A stretch of DNA of 64,000 nt from Priestia aryabhattai (lineage in GTDB: Bacteria > Bacillota > Bacilli > Bacillales > Bacillaceae_H). The first letter of the stretch is position 1; the number at the start of each line of letters is the position of its first letter. The translations under genes were made by a program, and so were the position numbers. Shown here piece after piece: positions 17,608 through 26,647 of the stretch. The notes below the pieces were generated by a model. It was given only the letters and a program-made list of their open reading frames with translations. It was not told the DNA's origin and did not search any database. Location: positions 62,001 through 126,000 of the forward strand of contig NZ_JAMBOQ010000001.1 of assembly GCF_023715685.1 (NCBI RefSeq), written 5' to 3'.

Positions 17608-18444
17608 CTACTGCATTCGAGAGTTTGTGTAGTCTAGTGCTCCATAAAGACTGTTGAATGTGACAACGTCATTTAATTTTACACCTAACTGAACCATTGT
17701 AAGGGCAATTTCAGAGCGAATGCCACTTAATACAACATCTATTCCTATAAGTTTCAAAGCCGCAACTACTTTGAAAAGTTGGTCTGCAACCATGGTATCA
17801 ATAATAGGTACGGCAGATAGATCAATAATTAACCAATTTAGTTTGTAAGTGTTACCTTGTTTCAATGCATTTTCCATTAAAATTTGAGCTCTATGTGTAT
17901 CGATCTCGCCTACAAGAGGAATGACACCAATTTCTTTTGTTATACGCACTACAGGTATAGACAGTTCATCTATAGCGTACTGAGCAGATTGAATCTTATC
18001 TGTATAATCTTTCATATAAGATTGACTGACCCAATGTACAGCTTTGTCTACTACCAAATTGTATCTAGATATAATCTTAGAGAACAAGTCAAAAGAAAAA
18101 TTTTCTTTCTTTGCTTCTTCTGTAATGACTTCTCCAATTTGATTTCGATAATAACTGATTTCTTCTAAAGCAATATCTAAAGGAAGTTGAAGAGTTGTTA
18201 ATACATTTGCTACTTCCATTCCCCACTTTTCTAAGATTTGAAAAGTAAGCTCTTCATCAATAGATATAGATTCTGCATAAATTTTAATTAACTTCTCTCG
18301 CCAAGGAACTAGTTGAACATAAACATCATGATTATAGAATTGATAGTGTCTTTTTTGTTCAGCTAATTCTTCTTTTTTATGTAAGATTACAGCAGTAATC
18401 TGTTGTAATTTTTCATTTAGCAATACATCTTTCATTTTTTTCAC
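17608..18444 (-). CDS. RsbR-type STAS-domain regulator
   Basis: A 278-residue RsbR paralog. The N-terminal helical non-heme-globin-like sensor (about 1-150) is followed by a C-terminal STAS domain (about 160-270). The STAS part keeps the acceptor region LSAVPIIDTMVADQL and the second segment LSGIRSEIALTMVQLG, which correspond to the phosphorylated Thr sites of RsbRA. Such proteins form stressosomes with RsbS and RsbT and control SigB. No rsbS or rsbT is near. It converges with the DUF3231 pseudogene. Confidence 0.85.
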   Translation of the reverse strand: MKKMKDVLLNEKLQQITAVILHKKEELAEQKRHYQFYNHDVYVQLVPWREKLIKIYAESISIDEELTFQILEKWGMEVANVLTTLQLPLDIALEEISYYRNQIGEVITEEAKKENFSFDLFSKIISRYNLVVDKAVHWVSQSYMKDYTDKIQSAQYAIDELSIPVVRITKEIGVIPLVGEIDTHRAQILMENALKQGNTYKLNWLIIDLSAVPIIDTMVADQLFKVVAALKLIGIDVVLSGIRSEIALTMVQLGVKLNDVVTFNSLYGALDYTNSRMQ

Positions 18445-18513
18445 CTACTAAATATCATGATTATGTAGTAAAAGCATAACAATTCATTATTTATTTTATA
18501 GTCATTAAATAAA

Positions 18514-18546
18514 AAAAGAAACAGATCTAAAAAAGACTGTTTCTTG
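18514..18546 (+). terminator. Hairpin upstream of dif-like site 3
   Basis: AAGAAACAG / CTGTTTCTT with a loop of about 12 nt, in AT-rich DNA between the STAS gene and dif-like site 3. Confidence 0.5.
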
Positions 18547-18630
18547 TAAAATTCCAATCCATTGTAATACTTTACCCTGTCTAATTTAAAACGAAACATA
18601 AAATACAGTATTTTTCACAAAATATATTTT

Positions 18631-18658
18631 GTTTCCGATAAAATCCATTACGTTAATT
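18631..18658 (+). repeat. dif-like Xer site 3
   Basis: XerC arm GTTTCCGATAA, centre AATCCA, XerD arm TTACGTTAATT. It shares the XerC arm end and the centre with site 7 (32475), and both continue into TTAAAAGTG-like sequence. Confidence 0.6.
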
Positions 18659-18660
18659 AA

Positions 18661-18711
18661 AAGTGAATTTAAAAGCCCCCTTTAGTGAAAAGAAGGCTTT
18701 TAAGTTCACTT
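18661..18711 (-). terminator. Long terminator of the secreted-protein gene
   Basis: AAGTGAATTTAAAAGCC pairs with GGCTTTTAAGTTCACTT (one mismatch). The stem overlaps the stop codon of the gene at 18706-19167 and lies 2 bp from dif-like site 3. Confidence 0.75.
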
Positions 18712-19167
18712 TTGTGAAAACAAGAATGTTTGTTTAAACTTACGGGCTGGAGATTTCCTTCCATCCTTCATAACCCTATAAGGTTCTTCTTTCCATGTTA
18801 CAACTACTTCTACTACTTTTGAATCAACTGAAATAGGTTGATTTTGATGATGAAAGAAATTCTGTGCTTCAGGTATTTTAAAGGTAATTAATTCATGTTT
18901 GGTACTTGTATTAGGTTCGTCCCTATATACTTCCACTGTAGCATCGTAGACCTGAGAACCTAAATTTCTAACATCAATACTATAGACATTGAATTCCCCT
19001 TCTTTTTCTGTTAAATCTTTAACATCTGGCTTGTCTATTTCTACTTTCCAGTGATTTGATGATTGAGAAGTAGGTAGCTTTTCTGGTTTATAAGCATGAG
19101 CATTAACAGAACCTAAAATTAGTGAAAAAAAGATACTGCTAAGAATCAAAACTTGTGCTTTCTTCAT
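18706..19167 (-). CDS. Secreted protein of unknown function
   Basis: About 153 residues with a signal peptide (MKKAQVLILSSIFFSLILGS, cleavage probably after NAHA). The mature part is polar and rich in Val and Glu, with a beta-sandwich-like pattern (FNVYSIDVRNLGSQVYDATVE). The ATG at 19167 is eight bases after GGAGG. No cysteine, lipobox or known domain is visible. It is the gene closest to dif-like site 3. Confidence 0.65.
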   Translation of the reverse strand: MKKAQVLILSSIFFSLILGSVNAHAYKPEKLPTSQSSNHWKVEIDKPDVKDLTEKEGEFNVYSIDVRNLGSQVYDATVEVYRDEPNTSTKHELITFKIPEAQNFFHHQNQPISVDSKVVEVVVTWKEEPYRVMKDGRKSPARKFKQTFLFSQK

Positions 19168-19756
19168 TATAATTTCCTCCAATTTAAAAGATAAGAGTAT
19201 TATTCTTCAAATTGGAATTATTATACACATAGATGGATATTAAGTGATGTAGTTAATTTTACACTTAATGACGACAAATGAGATTTTTTACTTCTTATCA
19301 TATACCAATCTATCTTTTACTTAACTTTTAAGAAGTTGTTAGATTCACAATAATCCAATAGAAAATTCAGAAGCATTTAAAGTTAATGTGTTTTTGACAA
19401 GATAACCCTTGCAAAAAATATATATTTAATTCCTTTTATATAAAGAAGTAAATGAATAAACTCTTTTATAAAAATCAAAGTTTTATCATTTACTCTATCT
19501 GACGACAAATATGGGCTTTTTCTACAATATATATAATAGTTAAAATACTTTTTAATAAAACATTTTAACTATCACTCTTATTAATAATATAAAATGTTAT
19601 TTATCTTTCTTAATATTATAATTTTCAATTTCGTTTCATATATCATAGACCTTTATAATCTAAATACATCAACAGATGATATTATGATTTGTCTACTATT
19701 AAAGAAGATATAGGATAAAATAAACACAACGTTATTATTTTCACTTGTTATCCACA
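19168..19756. other. AT-rich stretch without a gene
   Basis: I see no convincing gene, terminator or repeat in these 589 bases. Two short similar phrases (ATGACGACAAAT near 19268 and TGACGACAAATA near 19500) stand out only weakly. Confidence 0.5.
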
Positions 19757-20545
19757 CTAATTCTCGTTATTCATCCTTTTCATCATTGTTTTTCCCCATT
19801 GATGCGTCACAAAATCTGGTGCAATCTTGCTCATGAAACGCATGATTTTGCTAAAACCTGGATTCAAACGAATTTTATTTTTTTCCATGCCTTTGATGCC
19901 GGCATCAACAAGCTTGTCTAATGGCAAATTGATAAATCTCATTGACTTGGCGCGTGACAGGTTGTCCTCTAAATTCGTTTCAGAAATGAGTGGTGGACAG
20001 AGTTCCATGACATGAATCATCGCATTTTTGGCACGAATTTGTTCACGTAACGCATCTGTGTACATGTGTATTCCAGCTTTTGTTGCAGAATAAATTGGAC
20101 TACTTGCAACCGAGATATTTGCTAGTACAGAGCTGACATTCACAATCATGGCTTCTTCTTGTTTAGCAAGAAGAGGAAGGAATGCTTTTGTCACATAGAT
20201 TGTGCCGTTCAGGTTCGTATCAATTTCTGCGGTTAATTGTTCCACTGTGACTTTTTCAGCAAATAAATCATAGTAACGCATGATACCAGCTGAGTTAAAC
20301 AGGACGTCTAGTTTCGGATACTGTTGTTTGATTTGATGCATCAACTGGTCAACCGACTTCACTTGACTGACATCCGCAGCAATGCCGATTAAATTAGGGT
20401 TTTCTTTGATTACTCGGTCAATGTTTTGCTTCAAACGACTAGTGACAATCACCGTGTTGCCCATTTCAAGAAACTTTTTCGCGAATGCCAAGCCTATACC
20501 AGATGTCCCGCCCGTCACTAAAATAGTTCGATTTGTCAATTTCAT
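19757..20545 (-). CDS. SDR-family oxidoreductase (DltE-like)
   Basis: A 262-residue classical short-chain dehydrogenase. The cofactor loop is TGGTSGIG (11-18), the structural motif is NSAG, and the catalytic region is NVSS...YSATK. The nearest named relatives are the DltE-like SDRs of Staphylococcus and lactobacilli; the substrate is unknown. Its ATG overlaps the stop of the decayed MDR remnant upstream, so all three oxidoreductase genes were one operon. Its codons look somewhat richer in GC than surrounding DNA, which may indicate transfer. Confidence 0.88.
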   Translation of the reverse strand: MKLTNRTILVTGGTSGIGLAFAKKFLEMGNTVIVTSRLKQNIDRVIKENPNLIGIAADVSQVKSVDQLMHQIKQQYPKLDVLFNSAGIMRYYDLFAEKVTVEQLTAEIDTNLNGTIYVTKAFLPLLAKQEEAMIVNVSSVLANISVASSPIYSATKAGIHMYTDALREQIRAKNAMIHVMELCPPLISETNLEDNLSRAKSMRFINLPLDKLVDAGIKGMEKNKIRLNPGFSKIMRFMSKIAPDFVTHQWGKTMMKRMNNEN

Positions 20546-20754
20546 ATGGTTGTTTCTCCCTCTTGTATAGTCATAAGAATCTTTCCGTGAGCTTTCCCTT
20601 TTGAGATTTTGGCAATAGCTTCGCTCACTTGCCGAAAAGAAGCCTCTGCAACTTTGATTAATACTTGATGTTTGTTTATTCTTGGAATAGACACATCGTT
20701 GATGTAAGCTTCTAGCCTTTTCTAGTAGCTTTGTATTTGGACTGCATTCATCAT
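20542..20754 (-). pseudogene. Internally deleted zinc-type alcohol dehydrogenase/quinone reductase
   Basis: The frame begins MMNAVQIQSY, hits TAG, then continues KRLEAYINDVSIPRINKHQV, LIKVAEASF. This is the start of a medium-chain dehydrogenase. It jumps directly to RQVSEAIAKISKGKAHGKIL and MTIQEGETTI, the normal C-terminal end of the same family. About 250 internal residues, including the whole Rossmann domain, are missing. The stop (20542-20544) overlaps the start of the downstream SDR gene. Confidence 0.75.
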
Positions 20755-20760
20755 GTTCTC

Positions 20761-21774
20761 TTAAAAATTAATAATCACTTTCCCTTTTGGTCGTCCATTT
20801 GCTACTAGTTCTAGCGCTTCATTTATGTTGTCTATGGTAAATAGTGTTGGATGAATTGGTGGAATAATGTTGTTTTTTTCAATGATTTTGGTAATCTCTC
20901 TGAGTTGTGCGCCGTCAGAACGAACGAAGATAAAATGGTATTCCACGTCTTGTTTCTTGGCTTTGTGGTCAAACTTTGCGCCAGCAAGGGAAAATAGCTT
21001 TTGTTTCCACCATGGAAAATTTCTGCCTTTTCCGAAACGTTTATTTGGTCCTGTACGGAGAGAGAGCAATCTTCCGCCCGGTTTGATGATACTCAATTCA
21101 TTGTCAAATTCTTTAGGACCCAGTGTATCAATTACGAAATCCACATTCGACAGCAAGTCAACATAGTGTTCTGTTGTATAATCTAAATATTGGTCTGCAC
21201 CAATTTCCAAAGTGCGTTCGCGCGCTGCTGAGTTGCCACTGACAATGACATTTAGACCCATGGCCTTTGCGATTGGGACAGCCATTTGACCAAAACTACC
21301 CGATCCACCTGGAATGAAAACAGATTTACCAGGCTGTGCCTCAAGTTCTTCATGTAGACCTTGATATGCTGTGAGTCCAACTAGCGCTGAAGCAGCAGCT
21401 TCCATGTAGGACAAGTTTTTTGGCATGGGTGCAATTGCGGCAGCGTCAATTGCAACATATTCCGCCAAAGCACCAATTTTTTCTAGTGGGAGACGTGTAT
21501 AGATGGCATCTCCTACGCGGAAGTCTGTCACATTTTTTCCGACTTTTTCGATAATACCTGCCAATTCATTACCAAGCGTTAATGGGAATTCATAATCTTG
21601 AATTAGTTTCACGCTACCTGTGACAATCAACATTTCGAGTGGATTGATCGCCGCAGCTTTGACCTTTACCAAGACTTCGTTGTCATCGACTTTTGGAATT
21701 GGAATGTCATTGACTTGAGCATGGATATTTTTTGAGTACTTGGTGATCTGAGCTGCTTTCATGAGTGTTTTCAT
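20761..21774 (-). CDS. NADP-dependent medium-chain oxidoreductase (quinone reductase type)
   Basis: A 337-residue MDR-superfamily enzyme. The GroES-like N-terminal half ends near residue 130. The Rossmann half carries a cofactor loop (FIPGGSGSFGQMAVPIAKAMG) and a Ser after it (VSGN), consistent with NADPH. It lacks the zinc-ligand cysteines, like quinone oxidoreductases. The first ATG has only a distant AAGGGTG, so the ATG four codons later is possible. It is followed by an internally deleted relative and the SDR gene, all in one direction. Confidence 0.88.
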   Translation of the reverse strand: MKTLMKAAQITKYSKNIHAQVNDIPIPKVDDNEVLVKVKAAAINPLEMLIVTGSVKLIQDYEFPLTLGNELAGIIEKVGKNVTDFRVGDAIYTRLPLEKIGALAEYVAIDAAAIAPMPKNLSYMEAAASALVGLTAYQGLHEELEAQPGKSVFIPGGSGSFGQMAVPIAKAMGLNVIVSGNSAARERTLEIGADQYLDYTTEHYVDLLSNVDFVIDTLGPKEFDNELSIIKPGGRLLSLRTGPNKRFGKGRNFPWWKQKLFSLAGAKFDHKAKKQDVEYHFIFVRSDGAQLREITKIIEKNNIIPPIHPTLFTIDNINEALELVANGRPKGKVIINF

Positions 21775-22144
21775 TTTTTCATCAGCACCCTTCCGTTGAA
21801 TTACATTTATTAAGTTTCTTTAACTTATTTTTATGATTTCCACTATCTACTTCATTTTTCTTCCATTAATAATGAATCACCTACATTAATCCAATCGTTT
21901 AGGTGGAGGGAATCTTATTTTAAGAGAAGTCTGCCTTCCTATTTTAGGATCAACCCACCACCAAAACTTTAAATACTTACAAAATTATTTTTTTTATCCA
22001 TTTAGTAATGTTGTTTTTAGAACGTTCATTCTTAATTGATTAAATTTTTTTGAATAGATACTGTAAAGAAATCTATGTTTTTCACCCTAACAGATTATTT
22101 CCATTTCTTTAGTCGTATATAGATTTAAAAGCTTTGTTGACAAA
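21775..22144. other. Intergenic stretch without a gene
   Basis: No gene is supported here. AGAACGTTC occurs at 22018-22026 and again at 23731-23738, outside both ends of the SDR-TetR unit, but is too short to call an operator with confidence. Confidence 0.4.
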
Positions 22145-22894
22145 TTATGCACCTAGTATTAGATAAATTTGATCTCTTAATTTGAATTCATAATTTTCAT
22201 CTACAATCCCTACCACTTTATCACTGTCATAAAGTTCCATCATAAAACCAGCCATTTGCTTAGCTGTGTGATACATAGGGACATTTGCTTTGTAATCAAA
22301 TTCTTTTATATCACTTGCATTTTTTCCAAATTCTGTTTCTGTCATTGCTGGTGCTAAAACTTTCACCTTCATTTTGGCACCTTTCCTTTCCAGTTCTTTT
22401 GCAAGCCCTTCTGTAAATGCACTAACAAAATATTTAGATGCAGAATAAGTAATAGTATCAAGAGAAATTGCATATCCGAGAGCTGAGGATACGTTAATTA
22501 ATTGAGTTCCCTCTACATGAGAATAGTCTCGTACAAATAGTGTAGAAAGAATCGTCAATGACTCTATATTGAGGCGTAACATGGTTTCTACCTTATTTAA
22601 ATTCTGATTTGCTACAGCAGAGGATTCACCAATCCCAGCATTATTAATCCAAGTCTCAATTTGATACTCCTTTAAACTGTTATACAGTGTATATGCCTCA
22701 TTTGTGACAGATAAGTCACTTGTACGAATAATAACATTTAAATCAGGATTTATATTCTGAATGGCTGATTTAAGCTCTTCTAATTTATCAAATCTTCTAG
22801 CTACAATAATTAAATTTTTGCCACGAGCAGCAAATTCTAGGGCAGTTTCATATCCTATACCTGAGCTTGCTCCTGTAATGACTGTGTACTTCAT
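22145..22894 (-). CDS. SDR-family oxidoreductase
   Basis: About 249 residues. The N-terminal cofactor motif is TGASSGIGYE, followed by NNAG and the catalytic segment NVSSALG...YSASKYF. It belongs to the YqjQ/DltE-like SDR group with unknown substrate. AGGGAGA precedes two ATGs; I prefer the second (22894) on spacing. It lies just downstream of a TetR regulator read in the same direction, which probably controls it. Confidence 0.85.
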   Translation of the reverse strand: MKYTVITGASSGIGYETALEFAARGKNLIIVARRFDKLEELKSAIQNINPDLNVIIRTSDLSVTNEAYTLYNSLKEYQIETWINNAGIGESSAVANQNLNKVETMLRLNIESLTILSTLFVRDYSHVEGTQLINVSSALGYAISLDTITYSASKYFVSAFTEGLAKELERKGAKMKVKVLAPAMTETEFGKNASDIKEFDYKANVPMYHTAKQMAGFMMELYDSDKVVGIVDENYEFKLRDQIYLILGA

Positions 22895-22962
22895 ATTCAT
22901 TCTCTCCCTAATAATATATTTAAAGTGGTGTTAGTAAGTTTATTCAAATAACAAGATATATT

Positions 22963-23538
22963 TCAGTCCAGTGTTGACAAAGTCACATCAATAATGGTTT
23001 CTAGTTCCTTCTTATCGTCTGTTGTTTTTGCTAATACTCGTATTCCTACAAGGGAATTATGAATAAATTTAGAAAGCCCTTTGATATCATAGTGTTCAGG
23101 AATTTCTCCTTGTTCTTGACCACGTTTCAGTAGATCAAATAATAAGGTTTTGGTCTTTATAAAAGTCTCTGTAACTTTTTCAGCTACTTCTTGATCAAGT
23201 AACGATAATTCAGCTGCTGTGTTTACTGTTAAACATCCTTTTGGCTGTTTATCATTTGGATAAATAACCATTTCAAATAATTTTCGTATAGCCTGCTTAA
23301 CCGTTAATTCTGGTTTTATGTTATTTTTAATTCTTACATCCATTACTTCTACATAGTGACTTAGGGCTCGAATAAATAAAGTATGTTTGTCACCGAATGT
23401 ATCATAGATACTCCTACGATGAACGCCCATATAGTTCACCAAATCTTGCATGGATGTTTTTTCATATCCCTGTTGCCAGAAAAGCTCCATTGCTCTCCTT
23501 AATGCTTCTTTTTCATCAAATTCTTTATTTCTAGCCAT
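22963..23538 (-). CDS. TetR/AcrR-family repressor
   Basis: A 191-residue regulator. The N-terminal helix-turn-helix (about 10-55, ALRRAMELFWQQGYEKTSMQ then GVHRRSIYDTFGDK) is typical of TetR/AcrR proteins. The helical C-terminal ligand domain contains PKGCLTVNTAAEL, a phrase common in regulators of SDR and quinone reductase genes. AAGGTG precedes the ATG. It is transcribed together with the downstream SDR gene, with about 70 bp between. A palindrome 60 bp upstream may be its operator. Confidence 0.9.
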   Translation of the reverse strand: MARNKEFDEKEALRRAMELFWQQGYEKTSMQDLVNYMGVHRRSIYDTFGDKHTLFIRALSHYVEVMDVRIKNNIKPELTVKQAIRKLFEMVIYPNDKQPKGCLTVNTAAELSLLDQEVAEKVTETFIKTKTLLFDLLKRGQEQGEIPEHYDIKGLSKFIHNSLVGIRVLAKTTDDKKELETIIDVTLSTLD

Positions 23539-23599
23539 GTACTCCCACCTTATAACGTATTATCTCTTATTTCTGAGAAAGGATTTAGAATTATTTGAC

Positions 23600-23612
23600 G
23601 CACTTAGAGTGC
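23600..23612. promoter_or_regulatory. Candidate TetR operator
   Basis: GCACTTAGAGTGC is a 5-3-5 inverted repeat, and extends outward imperfectly to TTG...CAA. It lies 62 bp upstream of the tetR start. The assignment rests on position only. Confidence 0.35.
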
Positions 23613-24234
23613 AACAATTTTATACTATTCATTCCCCCTCAATAAATTCTTTAGGTAATTTAAGAATGATCATTCTCATTTTGGTAAAAAAACTGTTAGA
23701 TCTAACTTGTTTTGAGTATATCAATTTAAGAACGTTCAGTAAAGAATTTTTAACCGAAAGCTAAAAACCACTATTTTCCTAACTACTCAGAACTCATTAG
23801 TATGCTTTCTCCTTTAAGTTTAAGATCAAAAATAACTTATTTGTCGCTACTAAATGTAAAAGGTAAAACTTAAATAATAAAAGAGTAAGTTTGGGTAAAT
23901 AAATCTATGAATGAAGATTGTTCAAAAAGTATACTTTTACGAACATTATATTTGATTCTATTTCAAAACTTTAAAGGAATAAAGTCAAGGTCTTTTTGAA
24001 AGGTATCATTCTCTATTTCGAAAGTAAACATTTGATATTTTGGATAAGTTTAGATTATTATCAAATATTTGATTTTATTCAATGCACTTATGACATTCGA
24101 AAGCGTATGAAGACGGAAAGAAAAGACCAAGAAGGATTACAAAAAAAGCCTTCGTTCCAAATATTCAACTTATAAAAAGGGAAACCTACATCTTATAAGA
24201 CGAAAAAGTTAAACAAGTGAGAGGTAGGTTTTCA
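23613..24234. other. Gene-free stretch with two palindromes
   Basis: No gene is supported. It holds the perfect palindrome AGAATGATCATTCT (23663-23676), weakly reminiscent of Fur-type boxes. It also holds the AAAAGTATACTTTT-type repeat at 23920-23944. Confidence 0.4.
23920..23944. repeat. AAAAGTATACTTTT-type palindrome
   Basis: GTTC-AAAAAGTATACTTTTA-CGAAC is related to the copies at 11536 and 53107. The outer bases differ (GTTCG instead of GTCCG) but keep pairing, so the palindrome itself is conserved. Confidence 0.5.
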
Positions 24235-25239
24235 ATGGAGAAGCAACATATTGATTTAACATCAGCCGAGATATCTTGCTTATGGAGCAGTTATCTTGCT
24301 GATAGTATGTCTATTTGTGTCTTTAAATATTTAGTTCAAGGGATTAAGGATGAGCAAATTAAGAAAGTAATTAAGCATGCTCTAGATCTATCCCAACAGC
24401 ATGTTGAAATAATCAAAAATATCTTTGAAAAAGAGGAGATAGCAGTTCCTAAAGGTTTTAGAGAACATGATGTCAACTTAAAAGCCAAACCATTATTTAC
24501 AGATACTTTCTGTTTATTTTATCTTAAAAATATGACGAAAGGTGGATTAGTTGCAAATGCAACTGTTCTACCTAATATGTATAGGGAAGATATCCTGGCA
24601 TTTTACTCAAAATGTTTAACATCTAGTAATGAATTGCATACTGAAGCAACACATCTTCTGTTGGAAAAGGGATTAGCTGTAAGACCTCCTCAAATCCCAA
24701 AGCCTCAGCAGGTTGAGTTTATTCGTAAACAGTCGTTTCTATTTGAAGCTTTGGGTGAAAGTCGTCCTCTTACTGGCCAAGAGGTGACAAACCTTTATGC
24801 AAATATCCAAACGAATATCATGGGAACAGCTATTGCGACAGCATTTGCTCAAGTAACCACTACTAAAAAGATTCGAGAATACATGTTAAAAGGAAAAGAA
24901 ATATCAAAGAAACATTTTGAAGTCTTTAGTTCTTATTTGAAGTCTCATGATCTTCCTGTTCCAGTATCACATGACCATGAAATCACTATCTCAACAGAAG
25001 CGCCTTTTTCTGAAAAACTAATGATGTTTCATTTCTCCTTAATGATTTATGCAGGAGTAGGGAATTATGGGGTTTCGATTTCTCAGAGTCAAAGAAGTGA
25101 TTTAGTCGTTGATTATTCTCGTTTACTAACGGAGACATTAGCTTATTCAGAAGATGGAGCTAACATTATGATTAATAAGGAATGGTTAGAAAAGCCACCT
25201 ATGGCAGCTGATCGAAAGAAATTAACGAAAGATAAGTAA
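24235..25239 (+). CDS. DUF3231-family protein
   Basis: A 334-residue intact DUF3231 protein built of two tandem four-helix modules (about 1-165 and 170-330). The motif LFTDTFCLFYL in module 1 and PFSEKLMMFHFSLM in module 2 correspond to each other. The start is the ATG at 24235 with GAGAGGTAGG upstream; a GTG at 24217 overlaps that ribosome site and is rejected. The family resembles ferritin-like spore coat proteins, but no metal site is obvious and the function is unknown. A strong terminator and dif-like site 4 follow. Confidence 0.9.
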   Translation: MEKQHIDLTSAEISCLWSSYLADSMSICVFKYLVQGIKDEQIKKVIKHALDLSQQHVEIIKNIFEKEEIAVPKGFREHDVNLKAKPLFTDTFCLFYLKNMTKGGLVANATVLPNMYREDILAFYSKCLTSSNELHTEATHLLLEKGLAVRPPQIPKPQQVEFIRKQSFLFEALGESRPLTGQEVTNLYANIQTNIMGTAIATAFAQVTTTKKIREYMLKGKEISKKHFEVFSSYLKSHDLPVPVSHDHEITISTEAPFSEKLMMFHFSLMIYAGVGNYGVSISQSQRSDLVVDYSRLLTETLAYSEDGANIMINKEWLEKPPMAADRKKLTKDK

Positions 25240-25267
25240 GAAGTACAAATTTTTATCACAAGTTAAA

Positions 25268-25315
25268 AAACAATCTCATTCATAGTCGATGCTTGAGTGA
25301 GGTTGCTTTTTTGTT
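25268..25315 (+). terminator. Terminator of the DUF3231 gene
   Basis: CAATCTCATTCA pairs with TGAGTGAGGTTG (one G-U pair), followed by a T run. A near copy lies at 42601-42645. It directly precedes dif-like site 4. Confidence 0.75.
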
Positions 25316-25316
25316 G

Positions 25317-25344
25317 GGTTCCTCTAGGAATAATTATGTATACT
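25317..25344 (+). repeat. dif-like Xer site 4
   Basis: XerC arm GGTTCCTCTAG, centre GAATAA, XerD arm TTATGTATACT, followed by a degenerate ATATACATCATATTCA. A terminator abuts the XerC side and a second hairpin lies 32 bp beyond the XerD side, as at site 8. Confidence 0.6.
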
Positions 25345-25375
25345 AGATATATACATCATATTCAACTTAAAAATA

Positions 25376-25408
25376 AAAAAACACTGAGCCTAATCAGTGT
25401 TTTTTCTG
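25376..25408 (+). terminator. Hairpin after dif-like site 4
   Basis: AAAACACTGA / TCAGTGTTTT with a short loop and a T run. It occupies the same relative position as hairpins after sites 1, 8 and 12. Confidence 0.65.
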
Positions 25409-25475
25409 TTCAGTGCGAGGTAGTCATAGAGCAATAATTCATCCATTTTAAGTAGTTTGTTCAAAATATAAACCT

Positions 25476-25697
25476 TTATCTATCCTTAGTAAGAAGTTTA
25501 TTTTCTACTTTACATACCCATTTATAATAACCTAATAAAATTAAAAATAAGATAGGATTGACAATAGCTGAATGCCATAGTTTCCACCATCCATAATGAA
25601 AGTATCCCCATGGTTCAGGAAGCAATGTAATTACTTCATAAACTAAAATGGCAATGACCCATATAACGAGGTAACCAATTTTGTGACGTGTATTTCT
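25476..25697 (-). pseudogene. 5'-truncated membrane protein fragment
   Basis: The open frame of 73 codons has no start codon and is preceded by a stop. It reads RHKIGYLVIWVIAILVYEVI, then LPEPWGYFHYGWWKLWHSA, then a second hydrophobic segment and ENKLLTKDR. The two hydrophobic segments look like a small membrane protein of the CBO0543 kind seen next door. The first part of the gene is missing. Confidence 0.45.
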
Positions 25698-25796
25698 TTA
25701 AAAATGTGCTTTTTATGATAGTAAGAATGTTAGTCGTTTTAAAATGTAATAGTATTCCCTTTTCTGAAGCATTCTAATAATGAAAGGAGTTGCTTT

Positions 25797-26288
25797 ATGA
25801 AAAGGCATAAATTTGAAAACAATTTTTTACGTACTTTACTCATTTTAAACATAGGTATTTTAGGTCCTTTATTATTTAGAAAACCTTCCATAAAAGATTG
25901 GTTATTAGTATATTTATTTAATGCTCTTACCAACGGTATCATAGATAATTTTCTTACTTCATCAAATATAGTTAAATATCCTGTTCGTTTGTTTCAAAAA
26001 ACAACGAAAACACACTATCTATTTGATTTTTTATTATATCCAACCTTTACAGTTCTGTACAATCAAATGACGTGGAAAGATAAACCATTTGCTGTTCTGT
26101 ATAAGCTACTTGCCCTGATAGCCCCTCTGTCTTTGGTTGAGTTATGGGCAGAAAAGAGGACGAATCTCATTAAGTGGAAAAAGGGATGGAATTGGCATAC
26201 TACTTTTTTTGGTATTATCTTCAAATCTTTACTAACTAGATTCTTTATTGAAATTGTAAGGAAAATATCAAAGAATCAAGTGCAATGA
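25797..26288 (+). CDS. CBO0543-family membrane protein
   Basis: A 163-residue membrane protein with about four hydrophobic segments. The late motif LVELWAEKRTNLIKWKKGWN followed by WHTTFFGI is typical of CBO0543-family proteins, whose function is unknown. AAAGGAG lies seven bases before the ATG. It is followed by its own terminator and lies between dif-like sites 4 and 5. Confidence 0.7.
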   Translation: MKRHKFENNFLRTLLILNIGILGPLLFRKPSIKDWLLVYLFNALTNGIIDNFLTSSNIVKYPVRLFQKTTKTHYLFDFLLYPTFTVLYNQMTWKDKPFAVLYKLLALIAPLSLVELWAEKRTNLIKWKKGWNWHTTFFGIIFKSLLTRFFIEIVRKISKNQVQ

Positions 26289-26330
26289 TTAAGGTTATAA
26301 TTTATTTATAAAATAAGGAAGAATTAGTAA

Positions 26331-26365
26331 AAAAGCTCTTTCATTTAATAACAGGAGCTTTCTTT
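26331..26365 (+). terminator. Terminator of the CBO0543 gene
   Basis: AAAAGCTC / GAGCTTTC with a loop of about 16 nt and T residues after it. Confidence 0.6.
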
Positions 26366-26485
26366 GGTATGTTGAGTTTCTGTAATGTCCAGTAAATATT
26401 GACAAGTCCAAAACCTAATAGGTTCCAATAATTAGAAGGAATAAATCATTTTTTGTTAAACAATTATCAAGTTTAGTCGTAAAAT

Positions 26486-26518
26486 AAAAAGCCCTGACGA
26501 AAAGGGCTTTTTATTTTT
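26486..26518 (+). terminator. Second terminator-like hairpin
   Basis: AAAAAGCCC / GGGCTTTTT with a 9-nt loop and a long T-rich tail. No gene ends immediately before it; it precedes the LysR fragment. Confidence 0.7.
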
Positions 26519-26647
26519 TATGAAATCAATTTAAGTGTTAAAAAATTCTTTTTTTTCTTAAAATTTTAGTTAGATCTTCTTTTACTCCTTAATATCCTTA
26601 AGGTGTCTCACCGTATACATTAAGATAAGGGCGACAATTAGCAATGA

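Noticed and set aside
23663..23676. AGAATGATCATTCT as a Fur box
   Set aside because: It is a perfect palindrome, but the match to the Fur consensus is weak and no iron gene is nearby.
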